Shown: positions 24,501 through 37,900 of the stretch, piece after piece
How the letters are laid out: the number at the start of each line of letters is the position of its first letter
Numbering within the stretch: the first letter of the stretch is position 1
Assembly: GCA_013433145.1 (NCBI GenBank)
Contig: CM024179.1
Location: forward strand, 1,350,501 to 1,414,500
Direction: 5' to 3'
DNA: 64,000 nucleotides
Origin: Ascaris suum
Taxonomy: Eukaryota; Nematoda; Chromadorea; Rhabditida; Ascarididae
Program-made: the position numbers and the translations under genes
Notes under the pieces: model-generated
The model's database searches: none
Told to the model about the DNA's origin: nothing
Seen by the model: only the letters and a program-made list of their open reading frames with translations

Positions 24501-27500
24501 TTATTTTTTATATTCGTTTGATGCCAAACTTTTTACTTAAGTCGGTCCATGTGTGAGTGATATGAGCGTATGAGGTGTGGTTCATATTTGTATACGTTTG
24601 CAGATATTTTTGAATTTGCAACGCTTTAATGCAAAGTTCCAAAAGTTTATTTATTAGTTTATTGTTGCATTAAGGATGTAATATATGGCATTAGTGAGTC
24701 TCTATTTCTATTTTTGTTCAATTCATTAAAATCTGCTAAATTCGTTGATTATTATTTAGTGCAGAAAAATATTTGAATTTTGATGGAAAATAAAGGTGGC
24801 ATATGTAAATAAGCGGAAATAAAATAATTTGCATAAGAATATATCTTCAAGGGAGATAATATTATCTATTGTTTTGGATTTTATGATGCTGTCTATCTCT
24901 TTGTTAGTTGCATTTATATTATTCTTCAAACATTTTATTCGTAGGATCGGAAGATGCAGTATAAGGGAGTTGCTATCGAATTACTATTTCATAGATTATT
25001 TAGATAGTGAAATTTTTTAAAATTAAACTTATATATTTTTAGGTATTTGGAGTGAAATGTTATGCGGAATTAAAGCCATTATTGCCAAACCGAATAGTTC
25101 GACTGATGGAAATTCTTGATTATTATAGTCCATCGAACATTTCGAAAATCGATCCGAATTTTTCGTTTTGTGGTATTATATTCGTAAAGCAACGATATGT
25201 CGCTTATGTTATGAATGTATGTATTTTTTGAGGAGAATTGTTTCATTGTTACCTTGTAGATTAATTAATTATATTGATTACAGGTGATGATGGGAGTGGG
25301 GGGGTGGGGGTGAAGGGATGGGGGACAAGAGGGAGGAAGGGACGAGAGGGGTTTATAGTGTTTAGGATCTGCTATGATGTCTTTATCACTTTTCTTCAAA
25401 ATCATTGGGAGTTCTTCATTCCACGCAGAGAAATGCGATAATTTCTTATTATAGATCAATGAATAGAGTTTTCTCTTCATTTTATCAGCGTGCGAAAAAA
25501 TTTTCGCTTAGCCGTTTCAGTCTGTGATCGTTAGGTTAGAGCGATAGTTGTCCTAGTTCTCTCCCCTCCCCTCCTCCCTCCCACCATTCCCGACCCCCCC
25601 CCCCCCCCCACCTCATTCATCTTCCTTCCTCTCTTCGGAAACGTTTGGTATCGACGTGATATGGAAGGATTTATGAATCTATTAATATTCTCTTTATTTA
25701 CTTTATATAATTCGTGGAATAGTAGTTGATATTTGAACTTTCAGACTCTCGTGAAAGCGATAGCGAAGTGGGATAAGGATAGATTTGGTTATGTGGTCTC
25801 AGATTTTGTTATTGGCTATAGTAGTGCAAATATCGGATCCGAAGAGACAATGGCTCTGCACAAACGGCAAGAAGAAGTAAAATACTTCCCTCCTTATTTT
25901 AAATGTTTTTCAATATTTGCTCATGTTGAGACGTTTCTGTAATTTAACAAATGATTAAATAATTTTGCTGAAAAATTAAATGGCAATAGAAATTAACCGA
26001 TGTCCAGAAAGATAGTGAAGAAACAGGTGAATAAAAGAAAGATTTCAAGAGGGTATGAAGCGAGTAAGCGAGGTGGAAATTGCCGCCAGCTGAAAGTCAA
26101 AAGAGGATTGAGTGATTGAAAAGGTAAGACAGGTGTGTGATTGATTCATCGATTGAAATATGAAATGGGGAGAGGGGGGGAGGGGTAGGCTTTTTATTGC
26201 TATTGTTTTTATCAATGTCAAGCAGGGAATAAGCTGCATATGAGAGGTCAGGCCTTTATTTTTGTCAGTTGAAAAAAGAAATAGTTAATTGTATAAAAGA
26301 TCTGTAAGAAAATCGATATAGTAAATTGTATAGTAACATTTTGCAAACTTGAATTTGTGAAGGATATTAGGAAGAAATTGTGTTTAAACTCAGGTATGTC
26401 TCTCTGATACATTCAGTTAGGAAGTTGTTAAAGATAGAATTATAAAATCAAACTGTACAAAGGGCACATCGTAAGATTCACTCTCTACTATCATCCAGGT
26501 AGGAGGTCTTCATTCAACCTTCCAGATTGAAAGAGGCTATAGATACATAGTGATGCCTAAAAGTTCTGCATTTTCCCACCGATCGGATCGCAGAGCGTAT
26601 CTAGAAATAAGTGTTTTTGTGAATGACCTGCATGAATGATCATTGTGGAGAATTTTTGAATATTTCATCCCGTATTTTGCATTGTTTATTGGCTGGTTAA
26701 GACTCTTCTAGCAGGTTTACTTTTTTTTAATGAAGAAAGTCGGTATTTATCTAGGTTTTCGTCTTTCTTTCCATCCTGTTTGTGGTAATGTTTAATGAAT
26801 GCATTTAGATGATGTCATCATTATTGAAATTGGCATATACTAATTAAGAGATTTATAGGTGCTTCGTAAATTTCGTCAAAAGCAATTGAATTTATTGGTG
26901 GCGACAAGTGTGCTTGAAGAGGGTGTCGATGTGAAGCAATGCAACGTGGTTATCAGATTCGATCGACCTACTGATTATCGGGCTTATATCCAGGTGATTA
27001 TTGGTCTTTGAATCTTACCTGCCCCTGTAGGTTAACTGTTATCACTCTCGTATATTTCATATTGAGGTATGCAGTGAAAGTATTTGCGGTGAGACAAATT
27101 TGTTGGATGTACGAACATCTCCTGTGGCTCAGGTGGCCGCGGTGTAATTTTGTAGTACTAAATATTTATACGAATTCGTTCTGTTGGATAGGGTTTTAAT
27201 TCGAAAAGAATGATAATCTCTTTACTTGATTCACCTGACAACCTATCCATTCGCTAGGTAATCCCTGTAGGTATATTGAAAATATTGCTTCAGGTGTGCT
27301 TCTATGAGGTAAAGATGATTTGCTGATTCATTGGGGTGTTGCTCATCACAACAAAATTGTGGGCATTATAAACTGTAAATTTTTTGCAGTATTCCTGGAA
27401 GTGTCATACTGTTTATTGTTTTTATTCACTTTCGATTTGAAGAATTGTTCTCTTCTAGGCTTAAGATTTCAAAAAAACGGTGCGTGAAAATTCTATAAAA

Positions 27501-28221
27501 TTACTTCGAAATTGGTACTTATGCTGGGCATTTCAGGTCGACTACCTCTCCCCCTTGTGCTCTCGCGTCATTCCCCCTTTTTATTCCACTGTCATGAGAT
27601 ATCGTGCATAGGGACATGGGAGGAAGTTCCTTCTTAGGGACACAAATGATTTTTTTTTCTGAGGTCGTGCCCAGAATACTCATAAGGCCTATGGCCAATA
27701 AAATCGGAAGGGAATGGCCACTGTGGATGGGTTTGTAAAATGCCTAATTCAGTAAGTATGACAGCAGTAATACGTATCCGTTACTTTCTTTCATTTGAAC
27801 GGATTTTCTTGGACTTATTGCAAGGTTGTTATGGTTGTAAGAGGATGATGTAAGCGATGTTGTTATAGTCGAAGGGGCGTGCTCGCAAGGAGGGTGCTAG
27901 TTATTATATTTTAATTGAGCATAGTGATCGAGCCAATTGCTCTTCGGATCTGAAGGATTTCTTCCAAATCGAGCAGGTTGTTTATTCTTTTCACCTTTTG
28001 TTTTGTCAATTTATTTGTTACTGTATTATCAGTAAGGATTATTTATATGTAATTAATAACTCGATAATAGAGAGTATAAAAAGAAGAGTAAAGGTGGTCT
28101 TGTTATTATTTTAGTCCGAATCACGTAAAGCTTGTTCTTGTGATAGAGTTTTATAGCGTTATGAGGAATATCTCCTTTATGTTAGATTCATTAATTGCTC
28201 TTGAGTGTAGTATCAGTGAGA

Positions 28222-28294
<73 letters not shown>

Positions 28295-31200
28295 GAAATG
28301 TCTTTTATATTTGTATGAGGTATTAAGTCAGGCTCAGGTGGCTGAGGCTAGCTTTTTTTTGCGCAAGAATGTAGCCAGCACATAATAGGGGCAATTAATC
28401 TTGATTTACTCTTCTCTCTTACGTCATAACCCCTCCTCCCCCCTCTTGACCTCTCTTCTCCGTCATCTCCGCCTCTCATTCAGTAGGTTTGCAGGAGAGC
28501 AACGTATAAGAGCGGAAGAGTTTCTAATATTAAAGTTTTAAAGATGTTATTGAAACGTTATCGCACTGCTCACAATCCTCCCGATGGAATGCCTCTGTGC
28601 AGTGAGCAGGAAGTGGATGCCAAAGTGGCGCCGTATGTTGTTGAATCGACCGGAGCTCGAGTTACAATGTCGTCGGCGATCGCCTTAGTTAATCGGTATG
28701 AGTTGTTTGTTTTGATTTTTTTTTTCATAATGTAAGATTTTGGAATTCAGCAGAAATGTAAGTAAAAAAACTTCAGTTTGAGCAAAATAAGTAAAAGTTT
28801 GCGGTTTAGTTACCCAAGTTTGAGGTTTTTTTGGATGCTGTAATTATTGCTGAAAGAGCTGAAATGTCCGAAATATGAGCATTTCATATTCCATAGTATA
28901 TTATAACACCTGAAAACGGAAGCGGAAATGTTAGTGATGTAATCGGAAATAGGCGCAAGAAAAATGAACGAGAGAAAGCAAAAAAGGTTCTAGCATTGGA
29001 ATCGATGTTGAAATTATTTTTTTAACTGAAGAGTTTTACTTCCGGCTACCAAATTTTTTCTCTTCCTTCTAGGAGATTAGTTGGCGTTTATCGGTATTGC
29101 AAATTTCTTTGCATTTGTCATGCAATTGCTTTGCAAAAAATTTCATTCTTTGCAATATCGAAATAAACTTTCAAATTGCGGCTTGCAGTTGTTAAGTTGT
29201 TGTCGTTTTTTAGCTGAAGATTTTATGCAATGCATTGATTGGTTTTTGTTTTTTTTTTTTTTTTGCATTTTTTGTAGTTTTTTGCTGATGTAAAGCGATG
29301 AGGAAATTTCTAGAAAGCAATCTTAATTATCCTTTAAGTGTTGGCAGTTAAAAAATAACGACAATTTTTATCAATAGTAAAGAACGAATTACTCGGAGCA
29401 ATGGCTTGCGAATAAAATCTAATTGTCAGCCGAAGATGGGGGAGGGGGGTTTATTTTGATGGTTTTTAAAGAAATCACGATAAGTTGGCAAAATAAGTCG
29501 TTAGACGGCATATTATTGTCGGTATTTAGCATTCATTTCTTAATAGTAGGTAATTTTAGTGGGGTAGTCGTCTTATCAAAGCGTTACATCTTCCACATGC
29601 TGTGTGCAGTTCACATCTTATGGGTTCGTTTGTTAGACAATGAAATATTTTTCATGAATAGTGGAAGCTAAATTGGACCTTCTATAATGCGACATTTAGT
29701 TGCAGCCGTTTATTAGTATGGCGATAGTTTTGGTTTGGTTTTTAGGGTACCAATCAGATTACCTTATATTTGACAACCTGAAACTTCTAGTATTTGAAAT
29801 GATGTCGCGTTTTGTTGCAGGTATTGCGCGAAACTTCCGAGTGATATATTCACCCGATTGGTCCCACAGAATAGAATTATTCCAGTCAGCGTAAGCGCTT
29901 TTAATTTATTTACGAGAGAGGATTGCTGCGCTGCATTTTTAGAATTAGGTGATTTGTCTCATTCTGAGAGAGTATTACTTGATGTTATTGTTTCCCACCT
30001 GAGCTGTGGCTGGCAGTATAGAATTTATCGGGTCACGTGGAATGGTATATATACTACATGAACGGGCTAGCTCTAATTATTGGACGTCATGGAGCGCTTA
30101 TTGGAGAGAGGTTTATAAAAGGTGCGCAATAACTCAACGGTACAACGTTCGCAGGACAAACAAAAGGTCACAGGTTTATCCCTGTCTATGGGTGAGGTTT
30201 TCGTCGATGATCAGAGGCGATGATTATGGAGAGGTATGTTGTATGGCCTAACGAAATTCTTTTCCCAATGGTTTCTGCTTTCTGGGATGAGTTTTTGAGC
30301 TGAAATTGACTTAATTTTTAAACCAAATAAAATATGAGGAATTTTCGTCCATAATTTTAGAATTTATTCCAGGTGACCTGTATAGTTTGAGGTAATAGTT
30401 TAAGTTTCCTTAGACGCTCAAGATGTTGTTCATAGATGCTGTGAGTTTATAGGTGAACGGGTCAATCTTATATAAGGCTGAATTATTGCTGCCAATCAAT
30501 TCACCGCTTAAGAACGGTATTATGCTAACGACACCAATGGAAACGAAGAAACTCGCTCAGATGGCCGTCGCCCTTGAGGTAAAAATTTCCTTAGGTTTAT
30601 TTTTTTAAGTTCTTTGTTTTTTGAACGAGAGTAATGTTGCTTGAAAAGTTGGCTGAAAATAACTACAGTCGGATATAATCGTTCATGCTATATATGTTAG
30701 TTCAAAAGTTTGCGTTGGTGGTTGATGGTCGCGTTTAACTGACTGACTGTGCGCCGGTTTTCTAATTCTCCAAGATTTTGGTCTTCACCAACTCTTATGA
30801 ATATTTTTATAAGCGGGTTGGAAATGTGGTGGCAGATATGTGAAACGAATGAAACTTTCTCAGACAGTCAGGTTGCAGGTTGAATGTACTGGGGGTTGGA
30901 TTTTTTTTTTTTTTTTGGAAAGGCAAAGTTGAGGTGATGTCAAGAAGCATACCGCCTTCTAGCGGTGGAAATATAGATTTCAGTAGGGAGAGGAAATTTT
31001 TGAATTTTTTAGCTGTTGGCAGGAGAGAAAATTTCCGATGAGCGAATTTTTCTTTTCTTTTTTCTTTTCTTTTTTTTTACAACGATAATTGCAGACTTGT
31101 CGTCGTTTACATGAACATAAGGAGCTAAACGATCATCTATTGCCGGTGGGTAAGGATACGATTACTTTAACGGCGCTCGATGATGATCCTGATGAGTTCA

Positions 31201-33096
31201 TTCCAAATATGAACTATAAAGTTGGATCGGCAAGGAGAAAGCAACTCTATGATAAGAGAGTCTCGTATTTTATTTTTTTTTTTCCAACATATATATTTGT
31301 AAATTTAAGTGTTTAAATTTTTGTCCAAAAAGTTGGAGTTGCAAGTTTTAGAAATAATTTTAGGATTAAACCTGAAATTTAGGGGGGGGGGGAGGAGAGG
31401 AGGAGATCATTGCGATCAAAAACGGCTAACAATTTTGGCGACATTTTTTTTTTTGCATAATTAATAAGGAAAGCGGAATTATTATGCAATATTCGTAGCA
31501 TAGCTTTAAGGAATGATATACTTCCATCAGTTTTAAATTAAAGGCTGTTACGTTTTAAACTCGAAGCGGTGACTTTTTCGAGCATTTCCAGAATTTAGCA
31601 CTCATTTAATTTATGTGTTATTTGATCTGATTTCAATTATTGTTTTAATTATATTTAATTAAATATGAGTAAATTGCAGATGGCAAAAGGATTGAATGAT
31701 GCATTACCAGATGTGGATACAACTTGCCTTATATACGTAATGGAAATGGATCTTATAAAAGCGGTTACCGGTGCGGCGAATCCAAAAAATCGTAAAATTG
31801 TCAATCCGATCGATACGGAATTTTGTTTCGGTTTTCTTTCAAAGAAAAAAATACCTAACGTAAATTTTCCTCATTTCTTTGATTATTTGAAGGGTATTGA
31901 TCCAATGATTGAAAAATTTTGGAGTATAAAAGGCGTTTTTCTTTGCATTGTTAGGAAATATTACCTAATTATTAAAATATTGTTACTTTAATATTCATAA
32001 TTTTTAGGGATATTTTTATATGGTACTCTGAAATTCTGACATTTTACATATTATTTTCTTTTTTTTTTTTGAATACATTATCTTTTTTTTCCACAGTTTT
32101 TTGTATATAAAATATAATTTCACCGACTCTTTAAAGTGTTCGAAAATTATGCTATTAACATTCTCTAATAGACATTATTAAATAGCTTGCAAAAAAAAAA
32201 AATCATCATAATGGGAGTTGAGAAACTTCTTGACCTGATATGCGTGATTCATAGCAAAGTGGAGGTTTTTATGAATGCTGTTTTGTCTCAAGGGTTATTT
32301 TTTGCACAGAGAGGGGGGGGGTTGATAGGGGAAGGGAATGATTCTTTTTGGTCGTAGTCTCCTCCATTCTCTCGTTTGAAATCCGAAAATTTCGAATCAC
32401 TTTTGCTCCTGAATTCTTTTCACTGTTTAGTTATGCTTTTCGCAAACTATGCTTGTTGCGTTTGCATGCTCATGGATACTGTTCAGTTAGCGATTTCCGT
32501 CAATTTATCGATTGCTAAACTGATGCATAGATTTTAAATGATGGAAGTCTGAAGCAAACAAAGAGTAGGCAAATAAATAAGAATGATATAAATTGAGGCT
32601 GCATTTTAGCATCGTTGAGGCTGTATTTTACCGGTAATTAAGAATGATAATATGGTGATAATAAGGAGGCTGTATTTTACCGATAAATAAGGAAAGTGGA
32701 AGTTATGTTTTAAGGTACCATCGTTTCCGGTATTTCTGCGACAAGGTCGTATGCAGGCGAATATATTTTTGGCTAAATCGAGGTTGCAAGTGGATGCTGA
32801 AATGTTGGAGTTATTAAAGGCATTCCATCATTATATATTCGATAGTGTGCTGCGATTGGTGAAAGGAGGATTGGCGTTTGTTCCCGAAAAAGCACCTGTC
32901 AGCATACTTATTGTTCCTCTTCGTAGAGGTAAGTATTCAGTGTTGTCACGAGGAATGGAAACTTGTTTTTGAGCATATTTGCTTGGTATATTAGAATAGT
33001 TCGATCTCCTTTCGTTTCCAACTCTTCCTTCCTTCTTCTTCAACCGTTCTCTGGTTCTAGCAAACCTAGATAAGATGCACCATCGGGTTGATAAGC

Positions 33097-33170
<74 letters not shown>

Positions 33171-34910
33171 TCGAAGAAATCAGTTATAGAGCGAAATGAA
33201 CTCACGAATCAAGTGGACTTCAAGCTCGATTACACATATGTACGCAACGTAGTTTCGTCGATCGGTGAGATGCCACGTGTACCAAGCGAAGAGGAGAGGA
33301 GATTATTCAAGTTCGATGTGACCAAGTTCCAGGATGCTGTCGTAATGCCGTGGTATCGTGATAAGGAGCATCCATCATTTTATTATGTTGCCGAGGTTTG
33401 TTTATTGAATAATTTAGTAATATTATCTTTACTTGTATTATCATCTTATCATCGTCCTCTTATTCGATATAAGCTGCTTTTGAGGCGTTACCGTCAATTT
33501 TTCTTTAAGAGGGGAGTGGGGGGGGGGGGGGGGAAGGGGAGGGGAGGGAGGAGGAATTGGCAGAACATTTGGTAAAATCTTTCTTTTTTTTTTGATGGAC
33601 GGGTTTTTTTTACAGATCATCGATGCTAATCCGGGTTCTAAATTTCCTGACGAGAAATTCGCAAATTTCAATGATTATTTTATACAAAAATATAATATAG
33701 AAATCTACGATCAACAGCAACCACTTCTTGATGTCGACTACACCTCAAGGTGAGCAGTTATTTCCGTTAGTCTCTTTTGAGCCATTGAGATCAATTTGCA
33801 CAAAACTGACTCCATTTTTACGTTTATCTTTATTAGGAGGTTTAATAGGAGGATATCTTGTAAAGTATGCGTTCTCAGGTACGCTCAGGTATGATTGATG
33901 TAAGCATTCATTTAATTCATTTTTTTTTCGTCTAGAAGTCATTATTGGAGCTAATAGAGCGCATTTGCAAGCAGATTTTCAGCCGGTTGAACCTGCTGAT
34001 GCCAAGGCATACGAGTAGATCACGAACTCGTGTAATGGAAGAACGTAAACCAGGAGAGACGAGTTCACAGGGGCAGATATTGGTGCCGGAACTTGTTGAT
34101 GTGCATCCGATCGCCGCATCTCTTTGGAATGTTATCGCAGCTTTGCCAACTTTGCTCTATCGGTGTGTTTCGATCGGCTATTAGCCAGTATATCTGTTAG
34201 CGAATAGGAGTAGCCAATATTAGCCATTAAAATGCAGCCAATAGCCAGAAGTTTAAATACCAAGAAGTGAGGGATGATATTAAAATGCCAGAAGAATTGG
34301 GACAGGAACTCATTGCTGTTATCGTTTTGTTAATAAAGACGATTAGTTTGCGGCAACGATGGTTACGTAGGTGTTCCCAGGCAAACTGTAACGAGTTGAT
34401 TAGTATTATGGAGGAAGTGGCACGCATGAATATTCGATTGAAAGTTCGGGAAACCTTAGAAGACCTTCAACGTCAGTTTTCATGATAGCTGAAGTAGAGG
34501 TTTTTTTTTTGTTCCTCGTATTTGCTGATAAAATTATCTTCTATGAATTATTTTCCATTTATGTTTTATTTTATGTTTTTTTTTTATTAATATTATTGAT
34601 TTTCTATAATTGTATAGTGTATTTTTTATGCACTAAATAAAACGATGAAAAAATTTTATCCCTTATTTAAAAAAAAAGAACTTTCGGTTAGCCAATGTTG
34701 CTTATTTATCTCTTACAAACAATCAGCGTTTTAAAAGAGAGTTTTCTGATTTAAAGAAAAGAAATCGACTGCAGACGTTTATTTATCTTTGAAATGAAGA
34801 GCGTTATTTGTATGATTTATAAATATTTATGATGCATTTTGTTGCTTTTCTTTGAAAAAGAAGTATAAGGATTCATCTCGGTTTCATCTAATGATTTAGT
34901 TTTTTTTTTT

Positions 34911-34959
<49 letters not shown>

Positions 34960-37900
34960 TGCCTTAAAGTTTGCTCCATTTAGCTAAATTCTAAGAGAAC
35001 GTTATCTCCCGCTTCTTATTTGATATGTATGGATAGAGTTTTCGTTCTTTGCGTCGATGTTTTGTGGCACGTTAAATATTCTTAGTGGATATTGTTGGGA
35101 AGGTGCAGTTTGAAAGAAAGATTTGACTTATCTTGAAGAATTAACAGTCACCTGGATTAACTGTTTGTTATCTGAGATCCTTTCAGAATTAACTGTCCGT
35201 TACCTGATGTGTCTTGGAGAATTAATTGTCTGTTATCTGAGGTCCTTGCAGAATTAATTGTCTGTTATCTGAGGTCTTGCAGAATTAATTGTCTATTACC
35301 TGAGGTGTCTTGCAGAATTAATTGCCTACTACTTGCGGACGAATTGCGTGAGACAATAGTGAGTGAGGCTTTGGGTCTGGATAGCAAAGTGCCTGAAGGC
35401 TATGTTTGGCCACCTCTCGACTATGCGACACCAATGGATGATATTGATTTTAAGCCTGTTCAGAAGATACAACATCTTCGCCAAGAATAGTAAGTCGTAT
35501 TGCATTTAGCTGATGGTTTTATGCTTATTTTTTTGGCTTCTAAGTTTATTGTTCTAAAAATTTGAAAAATCTTAGATTTATTTGGAGAATTCGAAAAATT
35601 TTTTAAAATATTGACGAAGAATTACCGCTATAATTGACAGCTGGCTGGTTAAGAAACTTTGTAGCCGAGTAGAACGCTGCATTATGCTCAAATCCGCTCT
35701 GTTGTTTTAAAATTTTTTTCGAATTATCCCCTCATATCGCATGGGGGAATATATTTTAATATTAATCTGAATATTTCCAATTAAGAGACTAATTTAAATA
35801 AAATAGCGTTATTGCAGTGAATTTTTTTATTTGTTAATTGGGCCTTTATAACCGTTTGAAAGGCTTTTATTAAGTTTTTTTTTTTTTCTTGGAAGGCTTT
35901 AAGTTTTTCTTATAATAGTATTGATGGATTTTAGTGATGAACGTATGGCACGTGAAAGAGAATTGGAACCAAAAGAGAGCGATGAATTTGATGAGGTTTC
36001 TTTATTCATCGATTATTTGCCTAATTAAATGAGAAATATTATTGAAATGGTGAATTTATTGAACTGCTGTTATTGTCTCTTTTTTTTCAATCCTTTAGAT
36101 GCAAATTACTTTTATTCTGAATCAAGACCTAGAGGGGAAGGGGGTGAGGCAGTGTTGTTTTGCAGTTCCTCGTACCTAATAGCACAGTGGTTTTATATGG
36201 TAAAATAAAGCATAGCCAGAAAGAAGGGAAGGGGAAAGATTAGGAGAGGACTACCAACCCCTGGGGAAGCGGATCGCGTTAAAACATCTCGCCTATTGCG
36301 GAGAGGAATGTGTTTAACGCATTTCCATATTTTGATGATTTTAACGTGATGCCGCTCGCTGTCAAGGTTGAGGTTAGTCGAGATGATGTGATTGATTTCC
36401 CACGGAGGTGAAGTGGAATTGGGAGCAGTAATTAGGGATCTTATTGGATGATAGGAAAATTTATCAGTAGATATTTTAGTGTTCATTCGAAATCGGTGTT
36501 TGGGATCCTGAATTGGGACGAGGATTGGAACCGTTATGTACAGATCGATCGAAGCAGGAGGTTATGACTGCTGATGATTTTGAGGTTGGATGTTTTGGGG
36601 TTACTTTGTATGATATATATGCACAGCTTCTACTTACCGTTACTGTTTCTAACCGATTATCTCTATGGTCGATGTTTCGGGCTCATTGATTTTACCATTG
36701 CCCATTAGGATGTGTTCGTAGGAATTAGCCAAGATAACGACATATGAACATGAAATTAAGTGGTGGAAATTTATGGATTGAATCGCATTGCTGGATTAAA
36801 TTTGAATCAAATTTTTCGACTATAGAAGATAACACGAGCCGAAATGACTGCAATATTTCGTTTTTCATATTCTATTCATTCACATTTAAAAATAGGTTTG
36901 TATTATTGATGATGAATTTATAGTGTTGACGATTTTGAAATGGTGTTATTATTTTTAAACTACAATCACTTTTTGAGGATACAATGGGCTTGATGACAAA
37001 TGGATCGGCAATGCGTCAACACGGCGGTATGTCGGATGATGAGGAAGAGGATGCGGTCGTTCTTTTCGACTTTATGAATACCCTCGGAAGTGAGTGATAT
37101 TTGCTTCTAAATTAGGCTTAAGAGAGGAGTTTGGGGGGGGGGGGGGGGGAGTGGAATTTGTTGATGCAGTCTAACGGTTCTTGTGAATTTGGAGAGCTCT
37201 GGTGTTTACAAGTTGTGCGTTCATTTACTGGTTATCTTGTAGCTGAGAATAATGGTTAGGGTTAGGAAGAAACAAACCATAGTGTTGGCATCAGCGGTAC
37301 CGAATAATTTTCGAGGTCCGCAAATAATTTTGTGGGCTCGGCATGGGAGTCATTTGGTCGAATATGGGAGGGGGGGGGGGTGGGGAGGGGAAGGCGAATA
37401 AGGATCGTCTCTCACACTGAGCGGAGCTGCGTAGTTGAAAAGATTGCAGTATCTGACTCACGTTCGTATATAGCGATAAGGATCTGGCGAAATAGCATAT
37501 TCTTGAAATAAGTCTATTAATTTCAGAAGAGAAAGCAGACTTATTTGCCCCGAGGGATAATATCGAATCGGCTGGATGGGACGATCTGGAGGTACATGAG
37601 GAAATTGTTCCCAACGACGTTAATATGCCTTTGGTTAGTTGTGTTCTGTAGTGATCACGTTATTTTATTTCCGATCGTGTTGAATTACAAAAGGTTTTCT
37701 GGAGAAGACGAAGGAGGTGATATGCCAGGGGAGGATGATATTGAATGCCGAAACATTTGAGGACGCTGCTGTCCCTAACTCCTCCTTGACTTTTGTGAAG
37801 ACCCACACATTACGTACGAGAACGATGGTGAATACTTCCAGCTTTTATTCAGTTCGTCGTTGATCGTTTGTTGATTATCGTGGCTTTAATCAATCTGCCG

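Larger units (their letters stand above)
22363..25216 (+). other. Dicer helicase insertion (HEL2i) region
   Basis: Exons 6-9, residues about 220-415. [17 protein letters not shown] follows SDLVS as in other Dicers. MGPWCAWKV parallels LGPWCADKV. Long charged helices follow ([19 protein letters not shown]). Exon 6 may instead start at 22348 (acceptor CGTAAAG), adding five residues in frame; the TTGAG acceptor at 22358-22362 matches the family length better. Confidence 0.85.

Noticed and set aside
33075..33575. 166-codon frame spanning the TA array, taken as one unit
   Set aside because: Its right part runs through the donor at 33396 into intron; only the middle is a Dicer exon.
37690..37860. 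Open segment ([12 protein letters not shown]) after Dicer exon 26
   Set aside because: Acidic and attractive, but the available acceptor gives a stop in the needed phase; exons 26 and 27 join in phase without it.
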